From: UBA7957 sp965224675
GTDB taxonomy: Bacteria; Pseudomonadota; Gammaproteobacteria; Granulosicoccales; Granulosicoccaceae
Reading direction: 5' to 3'
Assembly: GCA_965224675.1 (NCBI GenBank)
Contig: CBDDAA010000004.1
Coordinates: forward strand, 1,922,001-1,986,000
DNA length: 64,000 bases
The notes beneath the pieces were generated by a model. It did not search any database, had not been told where the DNA came from, and was given only the letters and a program-made list of their open reading frames with translations. Each line of letters begins with the position of its first letter. Position 1 is the first letter of the stretch. The translations under genes and the position numbers were made by a program. Below, one piece after another: positions 24,950 to 33,515 of this stretch.

Positions 24950-26479
24950 GTGGTGAATAGCATTTCGCAATCCGCTATCGACCTGCAAGGTATCAGCAAG
25001 GCGTTCGGACAGGTACTGGCGAACGACAACATCAACTTGTCGGTCAGCAAAGGCAGCATACATGGAATTGTCGGTGAAAATGGCGCCGGTAAATCCACCC
25101 TGATGAGTATTCTGTATGGGTTTTATACCGCTGATCGGGGAGAAATCTTTATCGGCGGAAAGAAAACAAGGATTCGTAACGCTACCGATGCCATAGCTGC
25201 AGGTATTGGCATGGTACATCAGCATTTTATGCTGGTGGACAATTTTACCGTGTTGGAAAACGTGATGTTAGGCGCTGAATCGGGTGCAATGTTGTCCACC
25301 AGCATACATAACGCCCGCACCGAGCTGAGCCGTCTTGAAAAGGAATACGGTCTGCAGGTTAATATCGATACGGTGATAGAGCAATTGCCTGTCGGGGAAC
25401 AGCAGCGAGTGGAGATCTTAAAAGCGTTGTACCGGGGTGCAGCTATTCTTATTCTTGATGAGCCGACAGGCGTCTTGACCCCACAGGAAACGGAACAGCT
25501 TTTTACTATTCTCAAATCACTCAAAGCGCAAGGTGTCACCATTATTATGATCACGCATAAACTGCGTGAAATAATGGCGATTACTGACAACGTTTCTATT
25601 ATGCGTGCCGGTAAAATGGTAGCCGGTCGCAAAACCAGTGAAACGGATCGTGAAGAGCTGGCTGAGTTGATGGTCGGGCGTAAGGTTCATATAACAACTG
25701 ATAAGTCACCTGCCAAGGCGCAACAGACACTATTACAAGTAGAGAACCTGACAGTAACCGATGCCCAGGGAATCAACCGTGTTGATAATGTGTCATTTAA
25801 GGTTCATGCAGGAGAAGTTGTTGGCATCGCCGGTGTTTCTGGCAATGGGCAAAGCGAGTTACTCGAAGCCTTGTCCGGTATTCACAAATGTTCAAGTGGA
25901 CAATTTACCGTAAACGGAGAAACCATAACCGCAGCACAATGGAAACACCCGGATGAGATTCGAAATCTTGGATTAGCTCATGTGCCGGAAGATCGCCTGA
26001 AGCTGGGTTTGGTAGCAGAATTTACAGCCAGTGAATCTTCCATACTTGGCTATCATAAACAACCAGAATTCAATGGCAAATGGCTGACAAGCATGTTGGC
26101 TATAAAACAACATTGCCTGCGCTTGATGGAAGTTTTTGATGTTCGCCCCAGAGACAGCTCCCTCAAGTCAGCCAATTTTTCGGGTGGTAATCAACAGAAA
26201 CTGATTCTAGCCAGGGAAATGGATTCCAAACCACGGGTTCTGCTTGTTGGTCAACCTACACGTGGGGTGGATATAGGTGCGATTGAGTTTATCCACCAGC
26301 AAATTATTGCTATGCGAGATGCAGGCAGTGCAATTTTGATGGTTTCAGTAGAATTAGAGGAAATCATGGCCATTGCTGATCGAATAATAGTTATGTTCGA
26401 GGGAAGAATTATTGGTGAAATAGAAGCGGCGGACGCTGATGAAAAAACGCTGGGTCTTATGATGGCTAATGCATTATAA
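24950..26479 (+). CDS. Nucleoside ABC transporter ATP-binding protein, two ABC domains
   Basis: About 509 aa. The start is uncertain: TTG 24944, GTG 24950 and GTG 24953 are all in frame with no clear ribosome site, and the hairpin end overlaps the TTG. The first ATPase domain has GENGAGKST, LPVGEQQRVEILKALYRG (a degenerate signature, usual for the family) and LILDEPTGVLT. The second has GVSGNGQSE (degenerate Walker A), FSGGNQQKLILAREM and LLVGQPTRGVD. This is the fused RbsA/YufO-type layout that goes with BMP-family binding proteins. Its permeases are at 44901-47006. Confidence 0.9.
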   Translation: MVNSISQSAIDLQGISKAFGQVLANDNINLSVSKGSIHGIVGENGAGKSTLMSILYGFYTADRGEIFIGGKKTRIRNATDAIAAGIGMVHQHFMLVDNFTVLENVMLGAESGAMLSTSIHNARTELSRLEKEYGLQVNIDTVIEQLPVGEQQRVEILKALYRGAAILILDEPTGVLTPQETEQLFTILKSLKAQGVTIIMITHKLREIMAITDNVSIMRAGKMVAGRKTSETDREELAELMVGRKVHITTDKSPAKAQQTLLQVENLTVTDAQGINRVDNVSFKVHAGEVVGIAGVSGNGQSELLEALSGIHKCSSGQFTVNGETITAAQWKHPDEIRNLGLAHVPEDRLKLGLVAEFTASESSILGYHKQPEFNGKWLTSMLAIKQHCLRLMEVFDVRPRDSSLKSANFSGGNQQKLILAREMDSKPRVLLVGQPTRGVDIGAIEFIHQQIIAMRDAGSAILMVSVELEEIMAIADRIIVMFEGRIIGEIEAADADEKTLGLMMANAL

Positions 26480-27010
26480 AAAACCAAATTATTCCATAAT
26501 CTGAAAACATATTTTATGAGCGTGTTTTCCTATCGCCAGAATATTAATGTGACACTGTAATTTGAAATAAAAATAATCCGCTAATGGTATTAAGTTAAAT
26601 GATCTCCGGCATAGTCGCAGGCTTATTGGGTTACATCCTCAAAGGACTCAAGTAAGCGCCTAAGGCGCAGCTATACTCCAAACCGTAGTCTCGGTAAAAC
26701 CTATACGAGTCACCCCAGTGCAGCTGGGAGTTTACCCTATTTAATTACACAAATTCCTACAATGACATGTATTTTTTTACGGAAGTCATACAATGACTTA
26801 TTGTGTCTTAAATTCAGATTGTTCGGGAATATTTTTAACGCATCCAATAATAACTTTTGACTGTTAACTTATAAGAAACTGACGATTCGATATTTGTTGT
26901 TATGCTGTAATGGATTGATCATAATCAACTAAAGAGTTAAGAACGGTGTAATAGTGATGCCCTGATAATATGTACCATCCATGTATTATATAGAAAAGAG
27001 GTAATGCAAT
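26480..27010. other. Intergenic stretch at the left edge of the insert splitting the nucleoside operon
   Basis: 530 bp, AT-rich. It holds a possible 18-codon peptide ORF (26599-26655) followed at once by short hairpins: GCGCC-TAA-GGCGC near 26657 and CCCAG-TGCAG-CTGGG near 26718. No gene is recognised. An island boundary would be expected here. Confidence 0.5.
26599..26655 (+). CDS. Possible 18-residue hydrophobic peptide
   Basis: ATG to TAA encodes MISGIVAGLLGYILKGLK, a glycine-rich hydrophobic helix with two C-terminal lysines. It looks like a membrane-active or type I toxin-like peptide, but there is no good ribosome site and no antisense RNA can be confirmed. A chance ORF is quite possible. 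Confidence 0.22.
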   Translation: MISGIVAGLLGYILKGLK

Positions 27011-27208
27011 ATGAGAAGTGGCAATAATTCAGATGAGGTAAGTCATTTTACTGGAAAATTTGGTAAACAGTTAGCATCGACTACAAACGCGAAGCCGACC
27101 GAGATCCATGAAAAAATGGGGAAAACCAAATATAAAGCTGAAAATAATCTATCCGTAGATCAACGTGGGGGGGTGTTCTGTTCGGGCATAATCTGTACCA
27201 AATTTTAA
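27011..27208 (+). CDS. Small hypothetical protein with Gly-Gly and di-cysteine C-terminus
   Basis: 65 aa, with GAGG about 10 bp before the ATG. The first 50 residues are polar and charged with no hydrophobic segment; after a Gly-Gly the chain ends VFCSGIICTKF, hydrophobic with two cysteines four residues apart. That layout, a charged leader, GG and a short Cys/Ser/Thr-rich tail, is what many ribosomal-peptide precursors look like. No radical-SAM, LanM, YcaO or peptidase gene is visible nearby, so the idea is unsupported by context except for the PLP/SDR/exporter genes that follow. No family recognised. Confidence 0.5.
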   Translation: MRSGNNSDEVSHFTGKFGKQLASTTNAKPTEIHEKMGKTKYKAENNLSVDQRGGVFCSGIICTKF

Positions 27209-27618
27209 CGTTCAACAGGTACTTGTATTACATTTTGTTGGAATCAAGAAACATAGTCACAATGATTGTTGTGTTTTGGCAACTAAAAATTTGAATGCTT
27301 AGCCAAATTTTTTAGATTATTTATATTGATAGAAATTACAATATAAAAATTAATTCTAATGAACAAATTCCATGCAGGTTACTATTTCCTTCATAGACAT
27401 GCTTTTTATTGAAGGAGGCCATATAATGGAATCATGATGAATGAGTACACGTTGTTCAATAATACTAGTATTGCGAGGCGATGGTTGTAATTGTTTTTAG
27501 TTCCATTATTAACACATAATACTCTGTTTATACCCATGTATTTACTCAGTTTTACATAACTAAAGATAGCCGGGATAAAGACAAATAAAACGGCCTCGAT
27601 AGCGCAAAAAAAATTAAC
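27209..27618. other. Intergenic stretch with short, well-initiated ORFs
   Basis: AT-rich. AAGGAGG precedes an ATG at 27426 that gives only three codons, whose TGA overlaps a second ATG at 27434 reading MMNEYTLFNNTSIARRWL (ends 27490). This could be a leader-peptide arrangement for the aminotransferase gene, which itself lacks a clear ribosome site. Otherwise nothing seen. Confidence 0.35.
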
Positions 27619-28779
27619 ATGAAAAAATCAGACGATACGATATCCGGGATAATGAATTTGTCAGAAAAATCGAATATTATATCTTTTGCTGGGGGGTTTC
27701 CTGACCCTCAAATACAAAAAAAAATGGAGTTGGATAATCTGATAAAACAAACCTTGGACGATGATCAGAGGTATGTTTACGGGTATAGTCCCACACCGGG
27801 TATTACAGAGTTACGTGTATTGATTTCGCAACAAATGCAAGCGCAGGGAAGAGCTACTGAATATGAAGAAGTAATGATAACCTCCGGGGGCATTTCAGCC
27901 TTTGATCTTATCGCCAGTGCCGTTATTAAACCTCAAGAATCAGTTGTTGTTGGTTATCCAGGTTATACGGGAATTATTGCATCTCTTAAGATCCACAATA
28001 TCAATATCGTTAATGTAAAAGCAACACAGAATGGTTTTGATCTCAATGAACTGGAAGATAAATTACAGGAACTAAGCACATCGAATCATCCTATTAAATA
28101 TATGTATTGTATACCTTCATTTGACAATCCAACTGGCTCATTAACATCCAGTGCGAATAGAAAGAGGATAATTGAGTTATCGCAAAAATATGGCTTTGTC
28201 ATTATCGAAGATGGCGCATATCAGGAGATTTATTACGCTGGTAGTGTGCCAAAAATACTGGCAAGTTTGTGTAGTGATAATGTCATACACATAAATACAT
28301 TCTCTAAAACGCTATCACCCGGTTTACGTTTGGGATGGGTCGTTGCTAATAAAGAGGTAATCCAGGCGCTTTGCCGAAGGAAACAAACCACAGATCAATG
28401 TTCAAGCGCATTGACTCAATATATAGCAGTCACAGCACTTCGCTCGGGTTATATACACAACAAATTAAAAGAATCAAGAATACATTATCGAAGGAAGAGA
28501 GATACAACAATAAAGGCATTGGAAGATGAGATGACTGATATGGCTATATGGAACAAGCCTGAGGGTGGCTTTTATATTTGGTTGAAGGTGCAGAGTGAGA
28601 GAACGTCTGTTGAGATTGCAAAGTTAGCGATTGAAAAATTTGAGGTCGCTGTATTGCCGGGGAGTTGCTTTTATGCGAGTTCACCAAGAAGTGACACATT
28701 AAGAATAGCATTTAGTTATGTTGATAATTCAAGAATTAAAGAAGGTATAAGTAAATTCAGAATGGCAGTCAATTGTTAG
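27619..28779 (+). CDS. PLP-dependent aminotransferase, class I/II (LysN/2-aminoadipate-transaminase-like)
   Basis: 386 aa, fold-type I. Visible motifs: ISFAGGFPDPQ, the YGYSPTPGITELR substrate-binding segment, a glycine-rich ITSGGISAFD, CIPSFDNPTGS, EDGAYQEIYY and the PLP-lysine segment TFSKTLSPGLRLGW, with the conserved C-terminal Arg in DTLRIAFSYV. This matches the aminotransferase domain of MocR-like proteins without the HTH. Codon use is strongly AT-biased compared with the nucleoside genes. Upstream of AraC, SDR and PLP-decarboxylase genes on the same strand; its amino-acid substrate is unknown. Confidence 0.87.
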   Translation: MKKSDDTISGIMNLSEKSNIISFAGGFPDPQIQKKMELDNLIKQTLDDDQRYVYGYSPTPGITELRVLISQQMQAQGRATEYEEVMITSGGISAFDLIASAVIKPQESVVVGYPGYTGIIASLKIHNINIVNVKATQNGFDLNELEDKLQELSTSNHPIKYMYCIPSFDNPTGSLTSSANRKRIIELSQKYGFVIIEDGAYQEIYYAGSVPKILASLCSDNVIHINTFSKTLSPGLRLGWVVANKEVIQALCRRKQTTDQCSSALTQYIAVTALRSGYIHNKLKESRIHYRRKRDTTIKALEDEMTDMAIWNKPEGGFYIWLKVQSERTSVEIAKLAIEKFEVAVLPGSCFYASSPRSDTLRIAFSYVDNSRIKEGISKFRMAVNC

Positions 28780-29518
28780 ATTGATTTATTCTAAACGGCC
28801 GATAACGTGACTCAATGCTTTGCTGCGCGGAATACAGAAAAACTCAACGGCAGAACTTGAAGGTATCAGTCTTATATGTGATTGATTGAAGAAGTACTTG
28901 AGAAATGAAGTCGCAGAATCACTGATTTGTAATGAAATCGGTAATGTATCTGCGAATTTAAGTTGTTAGTATTGATGAATACCTCATTGTTAGTGAGACG
29001 ACAGCACATTGATAATGAAGTAAATAATGGATGGAGATACTATGATGGATATCGCGATTCTTGATATACGCCAGCAGTTGTCAATTTTACTCCAGTATTA
29101 CCTGGCTACCTTATTCAAACCAACTACCAACGTCCGATTTCGAACACCCAACATTCATTAGCTTAGAAGCACAATTAGCTGACGCGATTGAATGGGCTGT
29201 TTGATAAGTGCGCATGTTAGGAATTAATTTAATCTTAACAAATGTCTCAAACTACATCATGTAATCAGTAAAATTCACCCAAAATAGATTCATCTATTTT
29301 GCATATAAGCAAGTAATATGAGTCGTAGGGTAAAAGTTCGATGTTGATAATACAGCGCTTACTTTTTATTCGTATACTGTTGCCGAGTTATGTATTTTCA
29401 ATGCCATCCTAATAAGGAGGATATGTCAATATTCTCAATGAGGGTCGAACACCATTTTGGATTTTATCTGAATACAGACAACATAGTCCTATAAAAATCG
29501 GGCAGTACATCTGAATAA
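28780..29518. other. 739-bp stretch with ORF fragments only
   Basis: AT-rich, no ORF above 60 codons. A coding-like fragment on the plus strand around 29110-29205 ends LEAQLADAIEWAV before a stop and may be gene debris. At 29411 AATAAGGAGG precedes an ATG (29423) encoding 23 residues (MSIFSMRVEHHFGFYLNTDN... to 29494), placed like a leader peptide before the AraC-type gene. Confidence 0.35.
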
Positions 29519-29920
29519 GTGCAGATGCTCGTTTTAACTATGTTTTTGTGCCAAGTGAATTCAAAATTAGTGAGGTTGCTCGTGGATTGTAACAAGGAAT
29601 ACGCATTTTTTACAAAATGGAGTGATGTTGTGAGTAATTATTATGATGATCCCGGCATTAGTATCGATTTACTGGCAAGTCACATGTGTCTGTGCAAACG
29701 TCAATTATATAATCGAGTTGTACGGAATACAGGACTCAGTCCAAAGAAATATTTGGATGAATACAGAGTGAAATGCTCAATGGAGTTGTTGGTTGGTACG
29801 AATTTCAGCATATCCCGTATTTCTGATAAATCAGGGTTCAGTAACTCAAGTGTTTACTCAAAAGTATTTAAAAAGAATACAGGTTTAAGTCCGAAAGAAT
29901 ACAGAAAGGGAAAATTGTAA
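29519..29920 (+). CDS. AraC-family regulator consisting of little more than the HTH domain
   Basis: 133 aa or less; candidate starts are GTG 29519, ATG 29525 and GTG 29630 (the last has TGGAG upstream). The C-terminal 95 residues are a complete AraC double HTH (ISIDLLASHMCLCKRQLYNRV, then FSISRISDKSGFSNSSVYSKVFKKNTGLSPKEYRKG). The N-terminal ligand-binding domain of ordinary AraC proteins is missing. It may be a natural HTH-only activator such as SoxS/MarA, or a truncated gene, given the debris upstream. It probably regulates the adjacent aminotransferase or SDR-decarboxylase genes. Confidence 0.8.
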   Translation: MQMLVLTMFLCQVNSKLVRLLVDCNKEYAFFTKWSDVVSNYYDDPGISIDLLASHMCLCKRQLYNRVVRNTGLSPKKYLDEYRVKCSMELLVGTNFSISRISDKSGFSNSSVYSKVFKKNTGLSPKEYRKGKL

Positions 29921-30056
29921 ATGTAATGTGAAAAATCTAAAAGGCAACAATAGATGTATGCAGAATATTTAGTACTCCGACAACATGCTATCGATCAATG
30001 AGAAGCGAAATAAAGTGTTTAAATTGTGACACAGAGTGTTTGACAAGGAACTTAAA

Positions 30057-30812
30057 ATGATTCTAAAAAATAAGATTGCATTGGTTACGGGCGCTGGATC
30101 AGGTTTTGGTGAAGGCATGGCGTCAATGTTTGCCAAAGAAGGCGCAACCGTTTACCTCGCTGATTCTAATTATGACGCAGCCTGTAAGGTTTCAGATTCG
30201 ATCAATCAAAATGGGAACAAGGCGTTTCCAATACATTGTGATGTTTCTGATCACAGTCAGGTTATTAGAATGGTTGAAAATGTTGTTAACAATGATGATA
30301 GGTTGGATATTGTTGTAAACAATGCGGGTATAACCCACAAGAACTGCCCACTTTTGGAAGTGACAGAAAAGGAATATGATGCTGTTTTCTCGGTTAATGT
30401 AAAATCCTGCTATTTGTTGGCACTTTCAATTGTCCCTATTTTTCGAAAGCAAGGTACGGGTTGTATTTTGAATATCGCCTCAGTGGCGGGATTGCGACCT
30501 CGGCCTGGTCTTACTTGGTACTGCGCGTCTAAAGGCGCCTTAATCACTATGACAAAGGCTATGGCAATAGAATTAGCAGAAGATAATATTCGAGTTAATG
30601 CTATCTGCCCAGTTGCCGGTGATACCCCGTTGTTATCAAGATTCTTAAAAGAAGATACTCTATCGGGGCGTGAGGCAATGCTGGAAAGTATTCCATTGGG
30701 ACGATTTTGCACGCCTGATGACGTTGCGCGTGCAGCTGTTTTTTTAGTATCTGAACAGTCATCTTTAATTACAGGTTCAATACTGGAAGTAGATGGTGGA
30801 CGTGGTATTTGA
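30057..30812 (+). CDS. Short-chain dehydrogenase/reductase (SDR), classical type
   Basis: 251 aa from the ATG at 30057, with AAGGAA upstream; a GTG seven codons earlier is less likely. NAD(P) motif VTGAGSGFGEG near the N-terminus, NNAG, catalytic Ser in NIASVAG, then Tyr and Lys in WYCASKGA (YxxxK), and a C-terminal LITGSILEVDGGRGI ending typical of FabG-like SDRs. An Asp after beta-2 (YLADSN) suggests NAD(H) preference. 41 bp upstream of the PLP decarboxylase on the same strand, so likely cotranscribed. Substrate unknown. Confidence 0.88.
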   Translation: MILKNKIALVTGAGSGFGEGMASMFAKEGATVYLADSNYDAACKVSDSINQNGNKAFPIHCDVSDHSQVIRMVENVVNNDDRLDIVVNNAGITHKNCPLLEVTEKEYDAVFSVNVKSCYLLALSIVPIFRKQGTGCILNIASVAGLRPRPGLTWYCASKGALITMTKAMAIELAEDNIRVNAICPVAGDTPLLSRFLKEDTLSGREAMLESIPLGRFCTPDDVARAAVFLVSEQSSLITGSILEVDGGRGI

Positions 30813-30853
30813 AGGATTCACTGCTCACTTAAAGATATGTATAGGAGCAAAAA

Positions 30854-32317
30854 ATGGAAGAATTTATTCAAGTTATCAGTCGATTGATAAATGGATGGCA
30901 GTCTGAAGAAAGACCTGTTTATAGGGATATAAAAGCAAAAGATCTTGCAACCATTCTCAACTTGCAATTATGTAACCATGGGTCAGATTTAGAAGAACTG
31001 GAGAATGCGCTAAAGGAATTTATATACTACAGTCCAGATGTTTCTCAAGTTGGATTTCATAAGCAATTATATTCTGGAGCTAACATGCCTGCATTGTTGG
31101 GGGAGTTTGTTGCTGGTTTATCTAATTCGGTTATGCACACCTATAAAGTTGGTCCGGTTGCTACACTTATGGAGCTTGAATTAATTGTTAAACTAAACAA
31201 GCTGATTGGGTTCAAGAATGGTGAAGGTATAATGGTTAGTGGCGCAAGCCAAGCTAATCTTATCGCAATGATGCTGGCCCGACACAAATCCTTTCCAAAA
31301 ATAAAAAAAGAAGGGTATTCCGGTCGGACTATGAGTGCATATGTCTCTGATCAAGCACATTACTCTATGCAAAGAGCGGCTAATATTACAGGGATTGGAG
31401 AGAATAATTTGATCGCGGTAAAAAGTGATGCAATAGGTAGAATGAACCCTTTGGAACTCAGTCGCTGTATTGAACATGACCAGCGAGAAGGAAAGATCCC
31501 TTTTTTTATTGGGCTTACTGCCGGTACTACAGTAGTAGGCGCTTTTGATCCTATTATTGAGTGCAGTAAAATTGCACGAGATAATAATATCTGGTTGCAT
31601 GTTGATGGTGCGTGGGGTGGTCCTGCATTATTTTCAGAGCAGCATAAAATGCTACTAAATGGCGCTGAAAAAGCTGACTCGCTCACCTGGGATGCTCATA
31701 AATTTATGAACGTCCCGTTGACTGCAGGGTTCATATTGGTGAAAAAATCTGGACAGTTAAGGAATTGTGTTACGGGGGGCGGTAATAATTATCTTTTTCA
31801 TAAAGAAAATGATTCTGAACCCAATTTGGGTGAAATGTCTATTCAGAGTGCACGACGTGCTGATTGTTTGAAAGTCTGGTCATCATGGAAGTACATGGGA
31901 AGTGATGGGTTCGCGACGAAAATGGATAAACTACAAAGAGAGAAAGAAGTTTTTGTCAAACTTATCGATGCCCGTATGAATTTTGAAATAATCGCTCCGA
32001 ATCCATTTTTAAATGTACTTTACAGGTATCATCCTGATAGTGTGACAGATGAAAGAAAGCTTAGGATATTGAATGTTGAAATTTGCAATAGAATGGCAGC
32101 ATCTGGAGGGGGCTTTATTGATTACGCCAGTTTTAAATGTCGAACAGGAATTAGATTGATCTTTGCTAATGAGAGCATTACGCATTCCTATATGATAGAC
32201 CTTTTAAATAAGTGTGAAGAAATAGGAAGGACAATTCTTGAAGAACAAAACAAATATATCCAAGAAAAAAATAAGCCATTAAGTGATCGTTATAAGAGAC
32301 TGAAATCAATCCAATAA
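30854..32317 (+). CDS. Group II PLP-dependent amino-acid decarboxylase (glutamate/cysteine-sulfinate decarboxylase-like)
   Basis: 487 aa, with TAGGAGC 6 bp before the ATG. The aspartate and lysine of the PLP site are in LHVDGAWGGPALFS and TWDAHKFMNVPL (Lys of DAHK forms the aldimine). GIMVSGASQANLIAMMLAR and YVSDQAHYSMQRAANITG are also typical of the Pfam PF00282 family. Members decarboxylate glutamate, aspartate, cysteine sulfinate, 2,4-diaminobutyrate or aromatic amino acids. The closest by eye is the cysteine-sulfinate/aspartate branch, but specificity cannot be settled. With the SDR and aminotransferase it could build a small amine-derived product. Confidence 0.87.
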   Translation: MEEFIQVISRLINGWQSEERPVYRDIKAKDLATILNLQLCNHGSDLEELENALKEFIYYSPDVSQVGFHKQLYSGANMPALLGEFVAGLSNSVMHTYKVGPVATLMELELIVKLNKLIGFKNGEGIMVSGASQANLIAMMLARHKSFPKIKKEGYSGRTMSAYVSDQAHYSMQRAANITGIGENNLIAVKSDAIGRMNPLELSRCIEHDQREGKIPFFIGLTAGTTVVGAFDPIIECSKIARDNNIWLHVDGAWGGPALFSEQHKMLLNGAEKADSLTWDAHKFMNVPLTAGFILVKKSGQLRNCVTGGGNNYLFHKENDSEPNLGEMSIQSARRADCLKVWSSWKYMGSDGFATKMDKLQREKEVFVKLIDARMNFEIIAPNPFLNVLYRYHPDSVTDERKLRILNVEICNRMAASGGGFIDYASFKCRTGIRLIFANESITHSYMIDLLNKCEEIGRTILEEQNKYIQEKNKPLSDRYKRLKSIQ

Positions 32318-32348
32318 GACCCACTTGTCTTTTACCTTGAGACAGGGG

Positions 32349-33230
32349 CTAAAATCTGCTTCTCAAACAAATAACCATTGCAGAAAAAACCACTAGAGCA
32401 CAAATGATCGCGGTGCGAGTAACCTCCTCACCAAGTAGGGCGGCTGACCAGACGATAGCGAATAGCGGTACTAATAAATTCAGTTGACCGATCCGGATGA
32501 TACCTCCGGCTGCCAGCCCTCGATACCAAAACACCGACGCGAGAAACATGCTAATGATCCCTAAATAGGCCATGCTAATCCAGCTGCCGATGGCAACATT
32601 CGAAAGTGAGATATCTTTAACAGACCATAGCAGCATAACAAATGAAAATGGCGATAAAAATATCATCGACCAACATAGCGTCGTTGTACCGCCTAACTCA
32701 CCAGATACCCGGCCACCTTCAACATATGCTGAACCAACGCTTAAAAGGGCTAGAACCAGCCACCCGTCAGCTGGATTGAGTTGACCACCTCCGGCATCTA
32801 ACGCATAGTAAAAAACGCCTGCAAATCCAATAAAACTGGCGATCCAGAATCCAACCCTTGGTCTTTCACCTAATCGGAAAGTAGCTATAATTGCGGTTAC
32901 TGCTGGAGAGAGACCAACGGCAACCGCCCCATGAACGGCGGGTACTGATTCGAGCGCTAACGCCACGAAAAATGGAAATCCCACTGCCAAGCCTACACCC
33001 ATCCATATAATAGAAGGAATAAATCTTCGGGCTGGTAGTGTTAATTTGTTTGAATACACGAGTGTAATTATCGCTAAAATCGCAGCAATCACTATGCGCC
33101 CACTTGTGATTACCATAGGTGAAAAATCCTCTACAGCAATACGAGTGGCAACCAGTGTTCCACTAAAACCGAGCGTCCCAATAATTCCAAATATTACGCC
33201 ATCTGATAAGTCTGAGTTTTCCTTTTCCAT
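32349..33230 (-). CDS. DMT-superfamily (EamA) transporter
   Basis: 293 aa, ten hydrophobic helices in two EamA repeats (FGIIGTLGFSGTLVATRIAVEDFSPMVITSGRI; second repeat ending VWSAALLGEEVTRTAIICALVVFSAMVI). Standard length, no extra domains. It is convergent with the decarboxylase gene (32-bp gap between stops), so not in its operon, though it belongs to the same AT-rich segment. These proteins export amino acids, amines or other small metabolites. Substrate unknown. Confidence 0.87.
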   Translation of the reverse strand: MEKENSDLSDGVIFGIIGTLGFSGTLVATRIAVEDFSPMVITSGRIVIAAILAIITLVYSNKLTLPARRFIPSIIWMGVGLAVGFPFFVALALESVPAVHGAVAVGLSPAVTAIIATFRLGERPRVGFWIASFIGFAGVFYYALDAGGGQLNPADGWLVLALLSVGSAYVEGGRVSGELGGTTTLCWSMIFLSPFSFVMLLWSVKDISLSNVAIGSWISMAYLGIISMFLASVFWYRGLAAGGIIRIGQLNLLVPLFAIVWSAALLGEEVTRTAIICALVVFSAMVICLRSRF

Positions 33231-33403
33231 TTTAAAAGTTGCGTATTTTGTTCCAAACAGCGTGACTTTATCTTAAGCAATAATACCCTATATCTGTGTC
33301 AACCGTATAGATGAATGAAGTTATATATCGCTTCCTGTCGATGATGTCAGTAGCCGAGACGATAGCGCATGTAGGTGACATGATTATATATTCAGGCTAA
33401 ACA

Positions 33404-33462
33404 CCTAGTCCATCGCAGGAGACCCCCCAGCGGAGCTGGGGGGTCTCCTGCGATGGACTAGG
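33404..33462. repeat. Perfect 28-bp inverted repeat with 3-bp loop
   Basis: Arms at 33404-33431 and 33435-33462 match base for base and the loop is GGA. The arms start CCTAGTCCATCGC. It lies 54 bp downstream of the BCCT transporter stop (minus strand) and 174 bp upstream of the DMT gene start. There is no U-run on either side, so it is not a textbook intrinsic terminator, although it would strongly fold in RNA. Confidence 0.9.
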
Positions 33463-33497
33463 GTTCTACTATGTAACGATTTACACAGTAGAACCCT
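33460..33497 (-). terminator. Second hairpin downstream of the BCCT gene
   Basis: 11-bp arms AGGGTTCTACT / AGTAGAACCCT (33460-33470 and 33487-33497), with a shorter inner TGTAA/TTACA stem. It shares its AGG end bases with the 28-bp palindrome next to it, so the two stems compete at the junction. Likely role is transcript end or mRNA protection after the BCCT gene; no U-run. Confidence 0.5.
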
Positions 33498-33515
33498 GGG
33501 GTCATTGTAGTTGCT

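Noticed and set aside
33404..33462. Palindrome called as a standard intrinsic terminator
   Set aside because: No U-run follows the stem in either direction, so it is listed as an inverted repeat.
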